A stretch of DNA of 64,000 bases. Origin: Apostichopus japonicus. Taxonomy: Eukaryota > Echinodermata > Holothuroidea > Aspidochirotida > Stichopodidae. This document shows, one piece after another, positions 33,660 through 45,100 of the stretch; positions within the stretch are counted from its first letter, which is position 1; every line of letters begins with the position of its first letter. The notes under the pieces were generated by a model. It did no database searches, was not told where the DNA came from, and saw only the letters and a list, made by a program, of their open reading frames with translations. The stretch lies in contig NC_092573.1 in assembly GCF_037975245.1 (NCBI RefSeq), forward strand, positions 12,351,001 to 12,415,000, written 5' to 3'. Position numbers and translations under genes: made by a program.

Positions 33660-36042
33660 TTAGTAAAGCATGATGCATGGTAAAAGTCAGTACTATATAT
33701 GTCACGCACAGGTGCTCCCAACATACATGCATATTAAAGAGAAAAGGCAGGCCAATCAGTGCGGGACAACTGCAGTATTACATACTTCGTCATCAGCAAT
33801 CAATGTTCAACGACCAAACTTGTGATTTCATTTGACAATATTTCTGTTAAAGGAAACCAATTGCCCACCCTCAAAGTTTGAATGCAGTTAAATTATAAGT
33901 AGTTATGATTCACTTCAATTTAGATGATTTTTTGGGCATTTTGTAATGAAGATGCGTACACGATGGAACTGGACTCTGGAATTGACTTGAAATTTACCTG
34001 AAAATTGCCTGATAATTCTCTGAAAATTTTTGAATATAAGACTGATAAACGCAAAACTCAACATTAGTGTTTTGGGCCTATGAAAAAGACTCGCTTTCTT
34101 AACCTTCGTGGTAAATTACCCTTGGCAGAGAAATATTCTTGTGGTTCGTACGTCAACAGCCCCCCATTGACGTACAAACCAATACATAAACACCGTGAAG
34201 GTTACAACATACTTTCTCTGCCTTGTATCGTTGATCATTTAATGCAATCTCTCTAGTCAAACATTCCGTTAACATTTCACGAAGTTAGCCTCTATGTAAT
34301 AAATTCAAATTCTTATGGAAACGAAAGACATATGTTGTTTACACAGTGCTGTTTTCTACGTTGAACCGTTGTGTAAAATAATATGCGGTCAGTTATATCA
34401 GGGAGTTGTTCCATAACAACTCCCTGGTTAGATCATTTGAAGCCAGCAGGTTAAAAACTCGGCCACTCACTAAAGTGCCACATCGGTCAGTCCAATACCA
34501 GGCGTTTCATCGTCTAAAAACTGGAATGAAATGTCCATCAGACCACATTTCTGCGATGTTAATGAAGATTATGACAGCCAATAACATATAAGGATCCCAC
34601 TTAAAGATGCAGTTTGTGTTGTAAATTCTTGCAATATTTACCAGCCGTAATTATTAGAGTGCAGCAAACATGAAAGGAATGACGAGATTAGGAATAAAAC
34701 TCAGCGGTTTGAAACCAAGATTAAAAGAAATCTAAAACCTTTCGCATTTAATCATTATCTGTTAATAACTCAATAATAATCCTTAGGGTTGAGGAGACTG
34801 TGAGCTTCTCTCACGTATGAAGCAACGATTGCTAAGCCTCATTGCTTCAAATGCCACCTCCTTTAAGCACTCGGCCACAGCACCGGTCAGGCATTAATAA
34901 ATAAAGTGTGAAATAGGGGTCTCAGACAAGCATCAACCTATCTACATATGGACAGTGGCGGCACCAGAAATACCTGAGGGGAGGCAAGTGGGGTCAATCG
35001 AACCATTTTCTTCTATGGGACGGGGTGAGGACAAACTCTTGGGAGTGCAAAACGAAGCTGTATTAAATGCATATCACTGGAAACTTAAGAACACGCCATA
35101 TTCCCACCCTATCCCACACGGCGTAATCGGTAAACCAAATTTACTTTTTACATGAAATTAAAAACTCACCCTATTTAAAATGGGATGTTGATCGATTTCG
35201 CGGCCCGAGTTGCAGTGAGTAGTTGAGCAACGTTTCGAAAAATAACCGGCTCCTTGCGTTATAATAACAGATGTACCTTGACATGTTATTTGCTAGGTGA
35301 GCAATGAGGGCCCTGCGGCACTTTTAGCCCTTGTCTCTACAGCACAAAAACACATGTCAGAAAGAGGAATTCTATTTCTGTGGAAGGTATTCCAGGCCCT
35401 GACGGTGAAGTGCTTTCTACAGCACAGAAATACCTTCTAGAGATTACAATCCAATTGTAATGTTATAGGAAGCGAAAACTATGAAGGTTTAGTATTTCTG
35501 TTAGTTAACATTTATCCAAATAAAGGCAATTTATACGTACGTGAGACTCGTTTAAGTTTTGTTTTCAGCAGCCGAATGGGAGGGTGGGGTGGGGTGGCTG
35601 GGCTGGGCAGAGGATTCAAATCATCTTGATTGGCCCTCTTGCCTCACCCACCTTTGCTCCACCACTGCATATGAACGCATAAGACCTCGTGGGATCGTTG
35701 TATCTAACTCTTTCCATGTAGGGACTCGATATAATGCTAACTATTAGCCTATACCTGAATTGTATGTTGGTATTAATTACATGACTTCCACATTTACAGC
35801 ACAGGACCGAATTATCGTGTTTACTCATGTATGGATATCATTTTCGTCACTCTGCTAATAATGAGACCACATGAGAGCTTTGATATAGCTTGTTATATCT
35901 CCAAGATTTCAGTAGACAATTTGTAAAGCGATAAAAGGCACGTTGTCTCTCTGTCAGTCTGTGGCGACTTCCTCGTTTTGCCTAAATCCATTTAAGATTG
36001 AAAAGTCGGGAAATCATACAGATCTGCCTAGAGCGCTGTTAT
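33660..36042. other. Spacer with a perfect 12-bp palindrome
   Basis: No gene was recognised. At 34399-34426 lies CAGGGAGTTGTT, loop CCAT, AACAACTCCCTG, related to 21575-21604. Confidence 0.45.
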
Positions 36043-36585
36043 TCAGGATCTCGCTTTAGCAAGAACTGATGTACTTCCAGATGTTACATCAACAAGGTCC
36101 ACCGACGGTGGCACCTCTGGTCTGGCGAGGTTCCTGGCAACCCGCCTCAACAGGTGGAGTAAAGCTGCTCTGAATTGCGAATTACTTGCAATATAAATAA
36201 ATGGATGTACCCATGAGTTCATGAAGGCCAAAGGGACAAAGATATCGTACTGTTTGGTTTCGAAATACTCAAATTTCAAAAGAGTAAGGTTAGCAAGGAA
36301 GAAATTGATTTCATCCGGAGTCCAACAAATGATGAACATTGTAATCACGACGAGGAGCATCCTTATCACCTTCATCCGGGTCTCCAGCATCTGCCTGTTC
36401 GCTCCGTCCTGGTCAAATGAGGTCAACGTGGCGTTCCTTGCGAATGCGTTGGCTTGTCTGGTCAGTCGTTTTATATTTATTACTTGGGTCGTTATCATCA
36501 CTGTTACAGGGAGTACATACCCGAACGAGAACAATAATATTTCGAATGTTACAGACGAAACGACTGGAACTTTTACCGGAACTGT
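36043..36585 (-). CDS. Partial class A GPCR: TM5 to C-terminus
   Basis: The frame is open from 36585 to the TGA at 36045-36043; the true 5' edge is a splice acceptor somewhere in 36546-36585. It encodes TM5 (FSFGYVLPVTVMITT), a third loop of about 35 residues, TM6 with the diagnostic CWTP (ITMFIICWTPDEINFF), TM7 (PLAFMNSWVHPFIYIASN) and a short tail. TM7 has HPFIY in place of the usual NPxxY, keeping Pro and Tyr. Rhodopsin-type receptors sense extracellular ligands at the plasma membrane and signal through G proteins. The ligand cannot be told from this part; a peptide or amine receptor is plausible. TM1-TM4 exons were not found upstream on this strand, so the gene is incomplete in this window or a fragment. 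Confidence 0.82.
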   Translation of the reverse strand, partial: TVPVKVPVVSSVTFEILLFSFGYVLPVTVMITTQVINIKRLTRQANAFARNATLTSFDQDGANRQMLETRMKVIRMLLVVITMFIICWTPDEINFFLANLTLLKFEYFETKQYDIFVPLAFMNSWVHPFIYIASNSQFRAALLHLLRRVARNLARPEVPPSVDLVDVTSGSTSVLAKARS

Positions 36586-36689
36586 TTAATGTACAAAGAT
36601 TAACATAGTAGCTCCAAAATAAATCAAGAAACACAGCTATCAAAGTTGGTTTATATTTATTAATGCAAAACACTTACTTAAAAGACTAA

Positions 36690-36830
36690 ATAACAACAAG
36701 CTAACTAAAACTGACTGAAAAATAATCAACAGCTGACAACTTACAACTGACAACTATCAACTAACAATAGCAACTAAACAACTGAGCAACTAACAACAAA
36801 CAAGTAACAAGTAGCAATTCACAAGTAACT
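36690..36830. repeat. Low-complexity CAACTAA/CAACTGA-rich tract
   Basis: Short words such as ACAACTAACAA and AACTGA recur irregularly over about 140 bp. Confidence 0.6.
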
Positions 36831-38124
36831 CAAACCCAATGACTACATCCCCATTTAAACACAACTCAGGTACTGACCACCAATCTTAAACTAACCCAGC
36901 AGCCTTCGCACCCTTTTACAAAGAACGAGATAAGAACATGCATGAAGTAAAACTTTCATGGGACAAGGAATAAGATAAAAGCATACATTAAACTTTCCAC
37001 AGGCTTTTAAATCAAGATGAGCCACACAGATGACACCAATACGTATGACGCATTTGTTTTTCAAATCACACTTAAAGATTCTCAGGAGTATAACTATAAA
37101 GACTACATAAGGCTCTCTAAACTACTGGCATCTAATAATACAATGGTTGTAAACAAATTTGTGTGAGAAAATCTACTTTCTCACCACCGTGAAATCACTA
37201 CAATATCAATTTTATATTAATTATTTAATTTTGCAAGTCAATCCCAGGGAGGCTATCAAAATGGAGGAGAGTTTAACGAATCGAGTAGATACAAGGTAAC
37301 ATGGGCTGATAGTCATGAACCATGCATGCTTAAACGATTTGGGGAAACCAACTGAGTTTCTTATTTAACGATGTCAATTATATAGGTTTTACCTTAATAC
37401 CAATGTGCACATTTATATACACATCTATAAATTGGTTGGCTGTTTGCATGTTTGCGTGTATGAATGCACACTTTTATATACGGATCATATTCGGACGGCT
37501 GGCAACTTTAATAAAAAGAGAATTCGTATGCTTACAACGTCCCAAGTTTAAGTATAATCCACACGTAAACCTATGATGCATTGACTTCTTAATGATATGG
37601 TCACTATTAATTCGAACCAGCACAGATAAATTCACATATAGAATTGTAGTCAAACAGTTTTACTTTTATTATAAGAATCAATTAAAGTGAGCAACTATAT
37701 ATTTGTGTCAACCGTTAGATTCTCCTGCCATCATCAAGATATGCTTGTAACGAGTAACGTCGGTTTGTACACATTTAATTAATCTGACAACAAATTAGAG
37801 GTGATCATTTTCCACAACATCCTTGTTATTTGTTTATGGTGACCTTACCTATACTACCGTCACATACAAAATTTAGACTCATAAAAGCTATTATTTTACC
37901 AAATATTGTGGATAAGAACAAGCTCATCTCTTACATGCTATTAAGGGGATGGGGAGGGGTTAATTTCATACCATTGTCACGGACCATTGATTAGTGACTG
38001 ACAAGAACTTCCAGGTAATTGAGACATGCGTGCAAAACCTATAACCAAATGTTAACAACACATATATTGAAACTGTGTAGGACGCAGTGACTCATAATGT
38101 ATCATCATCTTTTGATATCAGTTA
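36831..38124. other. Spacer, likely including the HNMT-like 3' UTR
   Basis: No coding region is seen. A minus-strand AATAAA lies at 37670-37665, about 455 bp beyond the HNMT-like stop codon, and could be its polyadenylation signal. Confidence 0.4.
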
Positions 38125-40402
38125 TCAGATTTCTTGTTTCTTTTGAATTACGATCGCCTCCCAATCATTTCTTAGCATTGTTTTTCCATCAACTGTCGAA
38201 GTCAAATCTGGTTCACTCAGACGTTTTAGAATATCTTCAATTACAATTGGAGATTTGTTGAAATGAAAATGTACCTCTTGCATGAGGAAATCAAACAACA
38301 TTTGGCCGTCTTTCTTGTTGCTATCGAAGCATGGCGTAATATCAACGAACGATTCAACCCTGGTGGTCTCGAAGGGAATGCTGAGTGTCTTCAATATCTG
38401 TTTGACGTCTTCGGCGTTCTTCGTGTTAAAAATGTTTTCATCGGGCAACTGGCACCGCTTCGGAAACCGCCAGACATCAGAAAAGTCTGCAATAGCCAAT
38501 GAAAAGTATTAAAATCAAATCATTTAAAAATCAATAATTAATTAACAAAACAAGAATGAAAACTAACGATGGATGTAACGAATCAAGGTCAGGGCACTAT
38601 TTTGTTTCTATGGAAATCTCGCTAGTGGGGTAAATTATGTAGGGGGCCCATTTCCTCTCGAAGAAAAATGTGGTACCTTGTGACTATTGTTTCTGATGTA
38701 TGTTGTATTCGTAGCCGAACATGGCACAATGGTTCACATAAAAATCATTACAAACCCGCAAACTCCGAAGATTAAAGTTATTCTCCATATACATGTTCTA
38801 TTACATTACATGTTCTAACATCGTCCAACTGTGATGTCCAAGATTTCAGCAATATACAAAGGATGAAAAATAATAAATTTCAATATTCACTCTTGAAAAA
38901 CATTTCAATCAACAAAGCACAAGTAAGTTCAAAACATTAAAGTGACACTAGACGGAAAAGTGAGGGCGTAATGGCGTAATGGCGTCATGGCGTCATGGCG
39001 TGGTTTTAAGGGTGGCCCCCCTAAAATCGAATGCTAATCTGCGGCTCAACGGTATAACAATTTGTTGGTTAATATAAATATTCAGGTGCATAGCCTTCGC
39101 CTTCATGTCGTCTGTGGGCTATGGATGAGTGAAGTTTAATGATCTTTTGTGGATAATTTAACTGTGAAATATGCAAAAACATGTCGAATTTTGGTCGAAA
39201 TTCACCAGATTCATCCGCCATTGTATTGGGCATATACTGAGTGACAAAAGAGTTGACACGACACACGACATCTGTGGTTAAGCCTATAGGAGAGAGACAT
39301 ATATAGCATTACCCGCAGTCAATATCAAAAGGAGAATACCACCATCCTCTAAGCAGGCCAGAAACTCTTTGATGGTCTTTTCCAGATTTGGAATATGATA
39401 CAGCGAGTGGATGCTGGACACAAAATGAAACTTGGTGCTTGGGATGTCCGTGAGTGTAAGATCATCGTAATACTGTTGCCACGTCGTTTGGTTCCAGTCC
39501 CATTCCACTGAGAGCAAACTCTCCTCCGCTGCATTCTCTTTGAACCTATCAATGTGCGATAGCATGGGTTCAACAATAGTGCTGCAAACGTCAGGAAACT
39601 TTCTCAATATGCATGAAATGAGTTTACAATCCATAAACCCTGAGGAGCAAAAACCCGGAAACAAAGAGAGAAACAAACAAAAGACATAGAAACGATTTTA
39701 TAAATATTAGCTGTTACATGTTAATGAACAATCTAGTAACATCATCTATGAAATTTGAGTAATAGCAATCTTAGCCTCAAGTTGACGATTCTCATGAGTT
39801 AAAAAGATATAGTACACGAAGGATCTATTTGTTTGTAATTTTTGATGTAATTTTGTAGTTTTCCCCCTTAAGGCAAACTTTCATGCCCCTGCTGCCCCTC
39901 GATATCTGTACCCCCGGTCGCCCTCTGTTTGCCCCTTCTAAATCCCACAGAACCTTCGTTTGGTAATTGGTTAAAACATCAGAGGGTTGTAAGGGGTTAA
40001 ATCAAACTTTATACATGCAATGCAGGACAGTGTGTGACATCTTCACTAATGGTGAGGTGCATGGTATCTTCTCTCTTGCCTCCCTTCCCTGTCCCCTCTT
40101 CCCTCGTCCCCCTTCTTCTGCCCTCATCTAATCGGCACCCGTCTGTGTCGGGAATTACAGTGCTCCACGTGTCCACCAGCATTTTAACACAACTTACCTG
40201 ACGCAGATCCAATACCAAGAGTTCTTAGTTTGGTTCCACCTTCTACGAGACCTTTGCTTAATTTTTCCACCACGACCTTGGGAAATACCTCTTCTGCCCA
40301 TTTCGATAGGATTTCATGTTTTGCAGAATACTTGCAAAAAACGTCGAAGGCCTTCGCGTAGTGATTGTGGTTATCGATTAGTCGTCGGTTATTCGAATCC
40401 AT
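38125..40402 (-). CDS. Histamine N-methyltransferase-like enzyme, 3 exons, 297 aa
   Basis: Exons 40402-40198, 39639-39313 and 38486-38125 join with matching phase (205+327+362 = 894 nt) and proper GT/AG sites. The length is close to human HNMT (292 aa) and the alignment is collinear. The SAM-binding motif is GIGSASG (residues 63-69), with VEP at 91-93, LYHIPNLEKTIKEFL near 148-162 and C-terminal LRNDWEAIVIQ. HNMT transfers a methyl group from S-adenosylmethionine to histamine in the cytosol. Compared with human contact residues as I recall them (E28, Q143, N283), the aligned residues here are K28, H146 and N284. The substrate may therefore not be histamine. No frameshift or stop is present. 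An ORF in intron 2 (39069-39266) is not part of the gene. Confidence 0.92.
38964..39003. repeat. (GGCGTMAT)n octamer repeat, five units
   Basis: An 8-bp unit GGCGTAAT/GGCGTCAT is repeated within intron 2 of the HNMT-like gene. Confidence 0.85.
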
Positions 40403-40541
40403 GTTCCGTAACCTAATAATTAAGAACCAAGAATGAAACCAATGGTTAACCGTTGTTATTGATGCGTTACACACTTTATGGGGTGGAGGTGGGGAGGATG
40501 AGCTCACAACCAAAAGTCATTATTATAGTAACCTTGCGAGT
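40403..40541. promoter_or_regulatory. Putative promoter region of the HNMT-like gene
   Basis: This is the region immediately upstream of the minus-strand start codon. No TATA box or initiator could be recognised, so the call rests on position only. Confidence 0.25.
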
Positions 40542-40604
40542 TGACGTTTCGATCCTAGCAGGATCTTCTTCAGAGACTGATGCTGCCGTAGGATTGAAAC
40601 GTCA
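40542..40604. repeat. Hammerhead-like inverted repeat, possible Penelope-like relic
   Basis: TGACGTTTC at the left and GAAACGTCA at the right are perfect complements. The minus strand reads CTGAAGA, then a GATCC/GGATC stem, then GAAACGTC, close to the hammerhead core (CUGANGA, stem II, GAAA). The plus strand has a similar but poorer match (CTGATGC...GAAAC). Stem I could not be paired, so activity is doubtful. Such motifs are known from the terminal repeats of Penelope-like retroelements. Confidence 0.4.
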
Positions 40605-41537
40605 GGCCCACTTACTTGTAAACATTATCTTATACACGGGCTCTTTAATGGATAAGCAGTTTGCTAACAGGTTTTGTTTTATTTAATTTAGCTAATATAC
40701 ATATAAAAACGGAAACTACGTAAGTAGAGGAATTGTAACATTTATAAAATTAAGAAGATTAAAAATAGTTGTCCGATCATCTGTATAAGCAGAAGGAAAA
40801 AGAATATAAGAGTGTAGTGAAAAATGGCAAATTGTTTTTTTAAGTTGGTTACAAGATGGAATAATCCATGTTTACTTGTAATAAATGCAATGCATAAATA
40901 CCGGAAAACAAGTGTATAGAAACAAGCTGGTTGACCTTCAGATGAAACACAAACCAGATTAATAATGTTGTATTTACATATAGGCATGTGCACTTCTTTT
41001 ATTGTAAATAATAACACATGACGTATAATATACAATATATTTCTTTGTAGACCCAAACTGATTTTTTTAAGAAAGAATTTTGCAATCATTATGTTCTTTT
41101 ATGCTTGCTATTTGAAGTTAAAAGCTAATCAGATGATCTGCTACTTGAAGAAATAGTTTTAATGGCCAAGAAAAGGGCGCCGTCATAGATCAATTGGGAA
41201 CCATTTCTACTACAACGAACCATTTATATTTGTATACAAAAATATGTCATTGTAGTGCGTGGTGAAGGTCAATGTTAGTTACCGATTGTTCATATTCAAT
41301 GGAGGGGTCTTCGTTACTGCAACTCTTTTGATTTTTTTTTTTGGTGTCACGAAGAAGCCAATTCTGCCTTTGGTCCCTTAGCTTTGGCCAAAGCTATATT
41401 GTGTAATGTTTATAAACAAAACTCTAGCTAGCATGTGTCTGCAATATAAACGAATAATGATGACTAAAACCATCAGAACCAAGCTGTCAAAGCAGAGAAT
41501 ACACAGAGTCCTGGACAGTGATTGGTGAAATTGAACT
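40605..41537. other. AT-rich spacer
   Basis: Nothing recognisable; the frame at 40742-41089 (-) is low-complexity hydrophobic sequence with no family match. Confidence 0.4.
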
Positions 41538-42298
41538 ACATGGTAACGTTACTGTATCCTAGTTAGCGAAATTTTACCAACATACGGTGATTTGCACCGA
41601 AGGCCTAATGGACGATTAATCTAACGAATACATGTAGGCCTATAGTCTACCATTGCAAATGTAACACCACAGGTGAATTAATGACTGCTTGGTCGATTTC
41701 CTGGCCCTGGTTTATCATCATCCAAAACACGTAACATATACTATATCCGGCCATAGTATATAATAATGCTATACCACAATAATAACGAATAGGTGCCTAT
41801 GTTGCAAGAGCTGAAGTAGTACAGATAACCCCGGAGTTGCGGATAATTACGGTTAACATTTGTTGCTTTCAACTTTTTTGCAGGATGTTGTTAACTCAAA
41901 TGCGTTCAAATGTTACCTGTCTTGTTTAATTCGAGAAAAACGAACCAAAGTAGAGAATTTTACGTATTGCTTCGAACAGGGACGTAGCTAAGGTCTGATG
42001 ATTAGGGGGTGTAGTGGCTGAAATTCCAACTGGATGGGTTTCGAAGCCAGAAAATTCTGACTGCTGCCTTGTACACCCCCCCCCCCCCCCCGCGCTACTC
42101 GTCAACGAAACGGTCAGTCAGACACCCCATCTTTCGCGACTGCACTTTTGTTCCGAACTTTTCTCGATACATTTGTACCCACTGGCCCTCACTTCACAAA
42201 CTTATTAATCACTTGGTTAATCAAGTAAGCAACTGAGTATAAGTTATTTGCTTGAAGGCTACACAGACTACTAACTACAAAAGCTATGCTAGTGTAAC
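41538..42298 (+). repeat. 756-bp repeat, copy 2 (LINE-free)
   Basis: It matches 14455-14657 joined to 16884-17447. The stretch CACGTAACATATACTATATC near 41728-41747 is the uninterrupted insertion site of the LINE in copy 1. Confidence 0.88.
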
Positions 42299-42356
42299 GG
42301 AGCTCGGATCATCACGATTTTACTGAATCGAGGGCGCCCGACACCTTTCTTAATTC

Positions 42357-42660
42357 CGTGACCGGACAAATACCCCCCAGACAAATACCCCCCGGACGAT
42401 TACGCCCCAGACAATAACCCCCCCGGACGATTACCACCCGGACAGATACCCCCCGGACAAATACCATCCCGGACAACTACCCCCCAGGACAACTACCACC
42501 CGGACAGAAACCCCCCGGACAATTACCCCCGAGGACAAAAACCCCCCGGACAAGTACCCACCCGGACAACTACCCCCTCGGACGAATACCCCCTAGACAA
42601 TTACCCCCCTAGACAATTACCCCCCGGATAAATACCCCCGGACGAATATACCCCTGGATA
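42357..42660. repeat. ~16-bp minisatellite, ACCCCCCGGACAA type
   Basis: About 18 variable units of the form GGACAAATACCCCCC are in tandem. The same unit occurs in the opposite orientation at 50280-50605. Confidence 0.92.
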
Positions 42661-42969
42661 TATGCCGTTAACTTTAGGAGACGGATACAGCGACGGATAC
42701 GCCCGTCTTTTTTCGAGTTTAGTTTCCCGCGGGCCTCAACATATACACTGGTCCCTCGGGCAACTCCGAGAGCATATTTACAATTGGGTCAGGGTGACGG
42801 TTAAACTGGCACCACTAGGTCGTCGTGTGCCCTGGCCCTTATAACCTCCTCCCGACTTTTAAAAAGATTCGAGCTTTTCATATATAAGCCCCCAAAACTC
42901 CTGGATAGGGTTTGACAATGGACCGAGGCCCGGGGGTTTGGTTTTGAATTGCTCACTGCTGGTAGTAAC

Positions 42970-43638
42970 CAGGGGCGTATCCAGGATTTTCTAACCCGGG
43001 GGGCGCGAATTACTATCTAAGCGGAGCGCCACCATCGGTTGGCGCGGAGCGTACAAGAAAATTTCAGGTTTTGATACCCCCTAGATCACCGGAAATGGCA
43101 CTTCTCGGGCTTGAAAATGACCAACCAGATGTACACTTTTGCCTGAGAACCAAGTATTTCCCAATACTTTTTTTTCATCCATAACCTTTTTGAAGATTGT
43201 AACCAGTCACACATCATGTTCGACCTCATTGCATGTCCTGTTGATCATTGCTTTTGTAGGTGATTCTACGTCACGGCCCACAATATCCGAAAGCCCCACT
43301 TTTCAAAGTTTAAAGCCCATTATTTGTTCAGAATTTGAAAATTCACATTTCTCGTGAAGAAAATCACTTCAAAACATATACATAATGTTGCACAAAATTC
43401 AATCTATGGACAACCAATATAGAAAAACCTCCTTCAACCCCTAACAGAACGGTCAAAATTGCTACGAGTAGAGGGAAGTATGATGAAGAATGTTGGTCAG
43501 GAAGTTTTCGAAAATTCAGACACAGTTAATTTATTGGTGTACAAATATTACAACCTCTTATAACGGCAATTATAAAACTTGGTTGAAGGAAATGAAAAAT
43601 ACCAGATATTTCCGATATCAGATATTTCGAAACCGAAC
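42970..43638 (+). mobile_element. hAT-like element, family B, copy 1 (left part)
   Basis: It starts CAGGGGCGTATCCAGGAT and contains CTAAGCGGAGCGCCACCATC, then a long interior that matches 59220-59780 in inverse orientation (for example the TGGGCTTTAAA / ATTTGTGCAACATTATG blocks). The element appears interrupted by the hAT element at 43647-44563; the continuation is about 44572-44640. There is no intact ORF. Confidence 0.7.
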
Positions 43639-43973
43639 ACTACACACATAGGCGTAGGAGGCGGGGCTGCAGCCCCCCCCCCCCCAACCAAACTTGTTCC
43701 CCTGAAAATTCGCGCAATATGCTGAGAATAAATGAATAGTTTAAAAATTATCTCCTTGGTAATTAAAATAAAGTTCTAAGCTTGGCAGACTAATTCGCCA
43801 TTACTACTGTAAAAGAGAGTTTTGACATAATTGGACCTGTATGCTTTTTCTCCATCTACATAAGACATTTCGTTGTTTACATTAGCATCCTGCGGATGAC
43901 TGCGCAACTTTCACGGACCGTACGGTACACGATGCCATGCGATGTAATGACCTATGCTTGCTTATATGATATT

Positions 43974-44192
43974 GTATGTATGTATGTATGTATGTATGTA
44001 TGTATGTATGTATGTATGTATGTATGTATGTATGTATGTATGTATGTATGTATGTATGTATGTATGTATGTATGTATGTATGTATGTATGTATGTATGTA
44101 TGTATGTATGTATGTATGTATGTATGTATGTATGTATGTATGTATGTATGTATGTATGTATGTATGTATGTATGTATGTATGTATGTATGTA

Positions 44193-44223
<31 letters not shown>

Positions 44224-44224
44224 A
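43974..44224. repeat. (GTAT)n microsatellite, ~60 units
   Basis: Near-perfect tetranucleotide tract with one short GTGTGTGT patch near 44193. It abuts the 3' tail of the SINE at 44228-44457. Long open frames over it are repeat artefacts. Confidence 0.97.
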
Positions 44225-44227
44225 TAT

Positions 44228-44457
44228 GTGATCTTCCCGCAAGCAGGAACTCGCGAAAGAAGCCATGGAGGCTTATAGACTCGCAAGCTGACCGAAGCCA
44301 ATCTCTCGGCACACATCCATTTAACGTCCATGTCGGGAAGTTGTTATTGAACAACACCCTTGCCAGACGACACACCTTGCTGTCGGCGGGGAATCGAACC
44401 GGGGATCTCATGACTGGGAGACGCCGGCGTTAACCACTAGGCTATACACTCCGCCTA
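44228..44457 (-). mobile_element. tRNA-derived SINE, family 1, copy 2
   Basis: Read on the minus strand, it has an A box (TAGCCTAGTGGTTAACGC), a good B box (GGTTCGATTCC) and a body that matches 32956-33197 (TCGGTCAGCTTGCGAG, GCGAGTTCCTGCTTGCGGG). Its 3' tail ATCACATATACATAC continues into the microsatellite. Confidence 0.88.
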
Positions 44458-44663
44458 TTGACATTAACATGTTGAACGCGCGCTTTGCGCGCGAAAAATT
44501 TTGGTTATATTTTTCGGGCAAGTCGTTACAGCCCCCAAATCCAATTGGGCTCCTACGCCTTTGACTACACACATAGACAGTTTTGAGGCTATTCATTTTT
44601 GAACATGCATTTTCATGCTCACTGATATTATGTGATGTCTGCTCTTTGCTTTACAAATTCGAA

Positions 44664-45100
44664 CAGGCGTGTAGCGAGTAATTTGCCAACGGAAGGGCGA
44701 AGCCTGTAGGCAAACTATCTAAGCGAAGCGCCACCATGGGTTGGCGCGAAGCGTTCAAGAAAATTTTGGCCGAAAAAGCCTCCCAGATCGCTGGAAATGA
44801 CACTTCCCAGGCCTTGTAAGTTGCATCTAAGAATTGTCTATTTTTAAATTACTAGCGATATCATAGAGAAAATTTGCTCGGGGGGGGGGGGGGGGCGGTC
44901 GCCCCTTCCCGAAATGCGTCATGTTCCCCGACGACTCGGTCGAGTTCAAGACCAGCCACAGTTGGTTCCATTGCACAATTGAACAATTGTTCAAGGCGTC
45001 CATACACACACACGCGTTATGCTAGACCATATGTAGTATATATATATAGATACATTAGTGAGAGAGGAAAAATGGAAATGTCAACTAGAGCACCAATGGT
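44664..45100. mobile_element. hAT-like fragments, families B and C
   Basis: The left part has CAGGCGTGTAGCGAG and the family B core (CTAAGCGAAGCGCCACCATG). After a G-run at 44880-44895 the sequence matches, inverted, about 53430-53535 (the block AGTTCAAGACCAGCCACAGT). It is a composite of decayed copies; boundaries are approximate. Confidence 0.6.

Larger units (their letters stand above)
43647..44563. mobile_element. hAT-like element with nested SINE and microsatellite
   Basis: The ends CATAGGCGTAGGAG and CTCCTACGCCTTTG are inverted repeats. The flanking 8-bp duplication ACTACACA (43639-43646 and 44564-44571) is perfect. The 917-bp interior includes a C-run, an (ATGT)n tract and a reverse-oriented SINE. 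No transposase is present. Confidence 0.88.

Noticed and set aside
39069-39266. Small ORF beginning near MADESGEF in HNMT-like intron 2
   Set aside because: It is not needed for the collinear HNMT alignment, has no splice-phase fit and no recognised family.
43882-44433. MYVC/HTYI repeat ORFs on both strands
   Set aside because: These are translations of the GTAT microsatellite.
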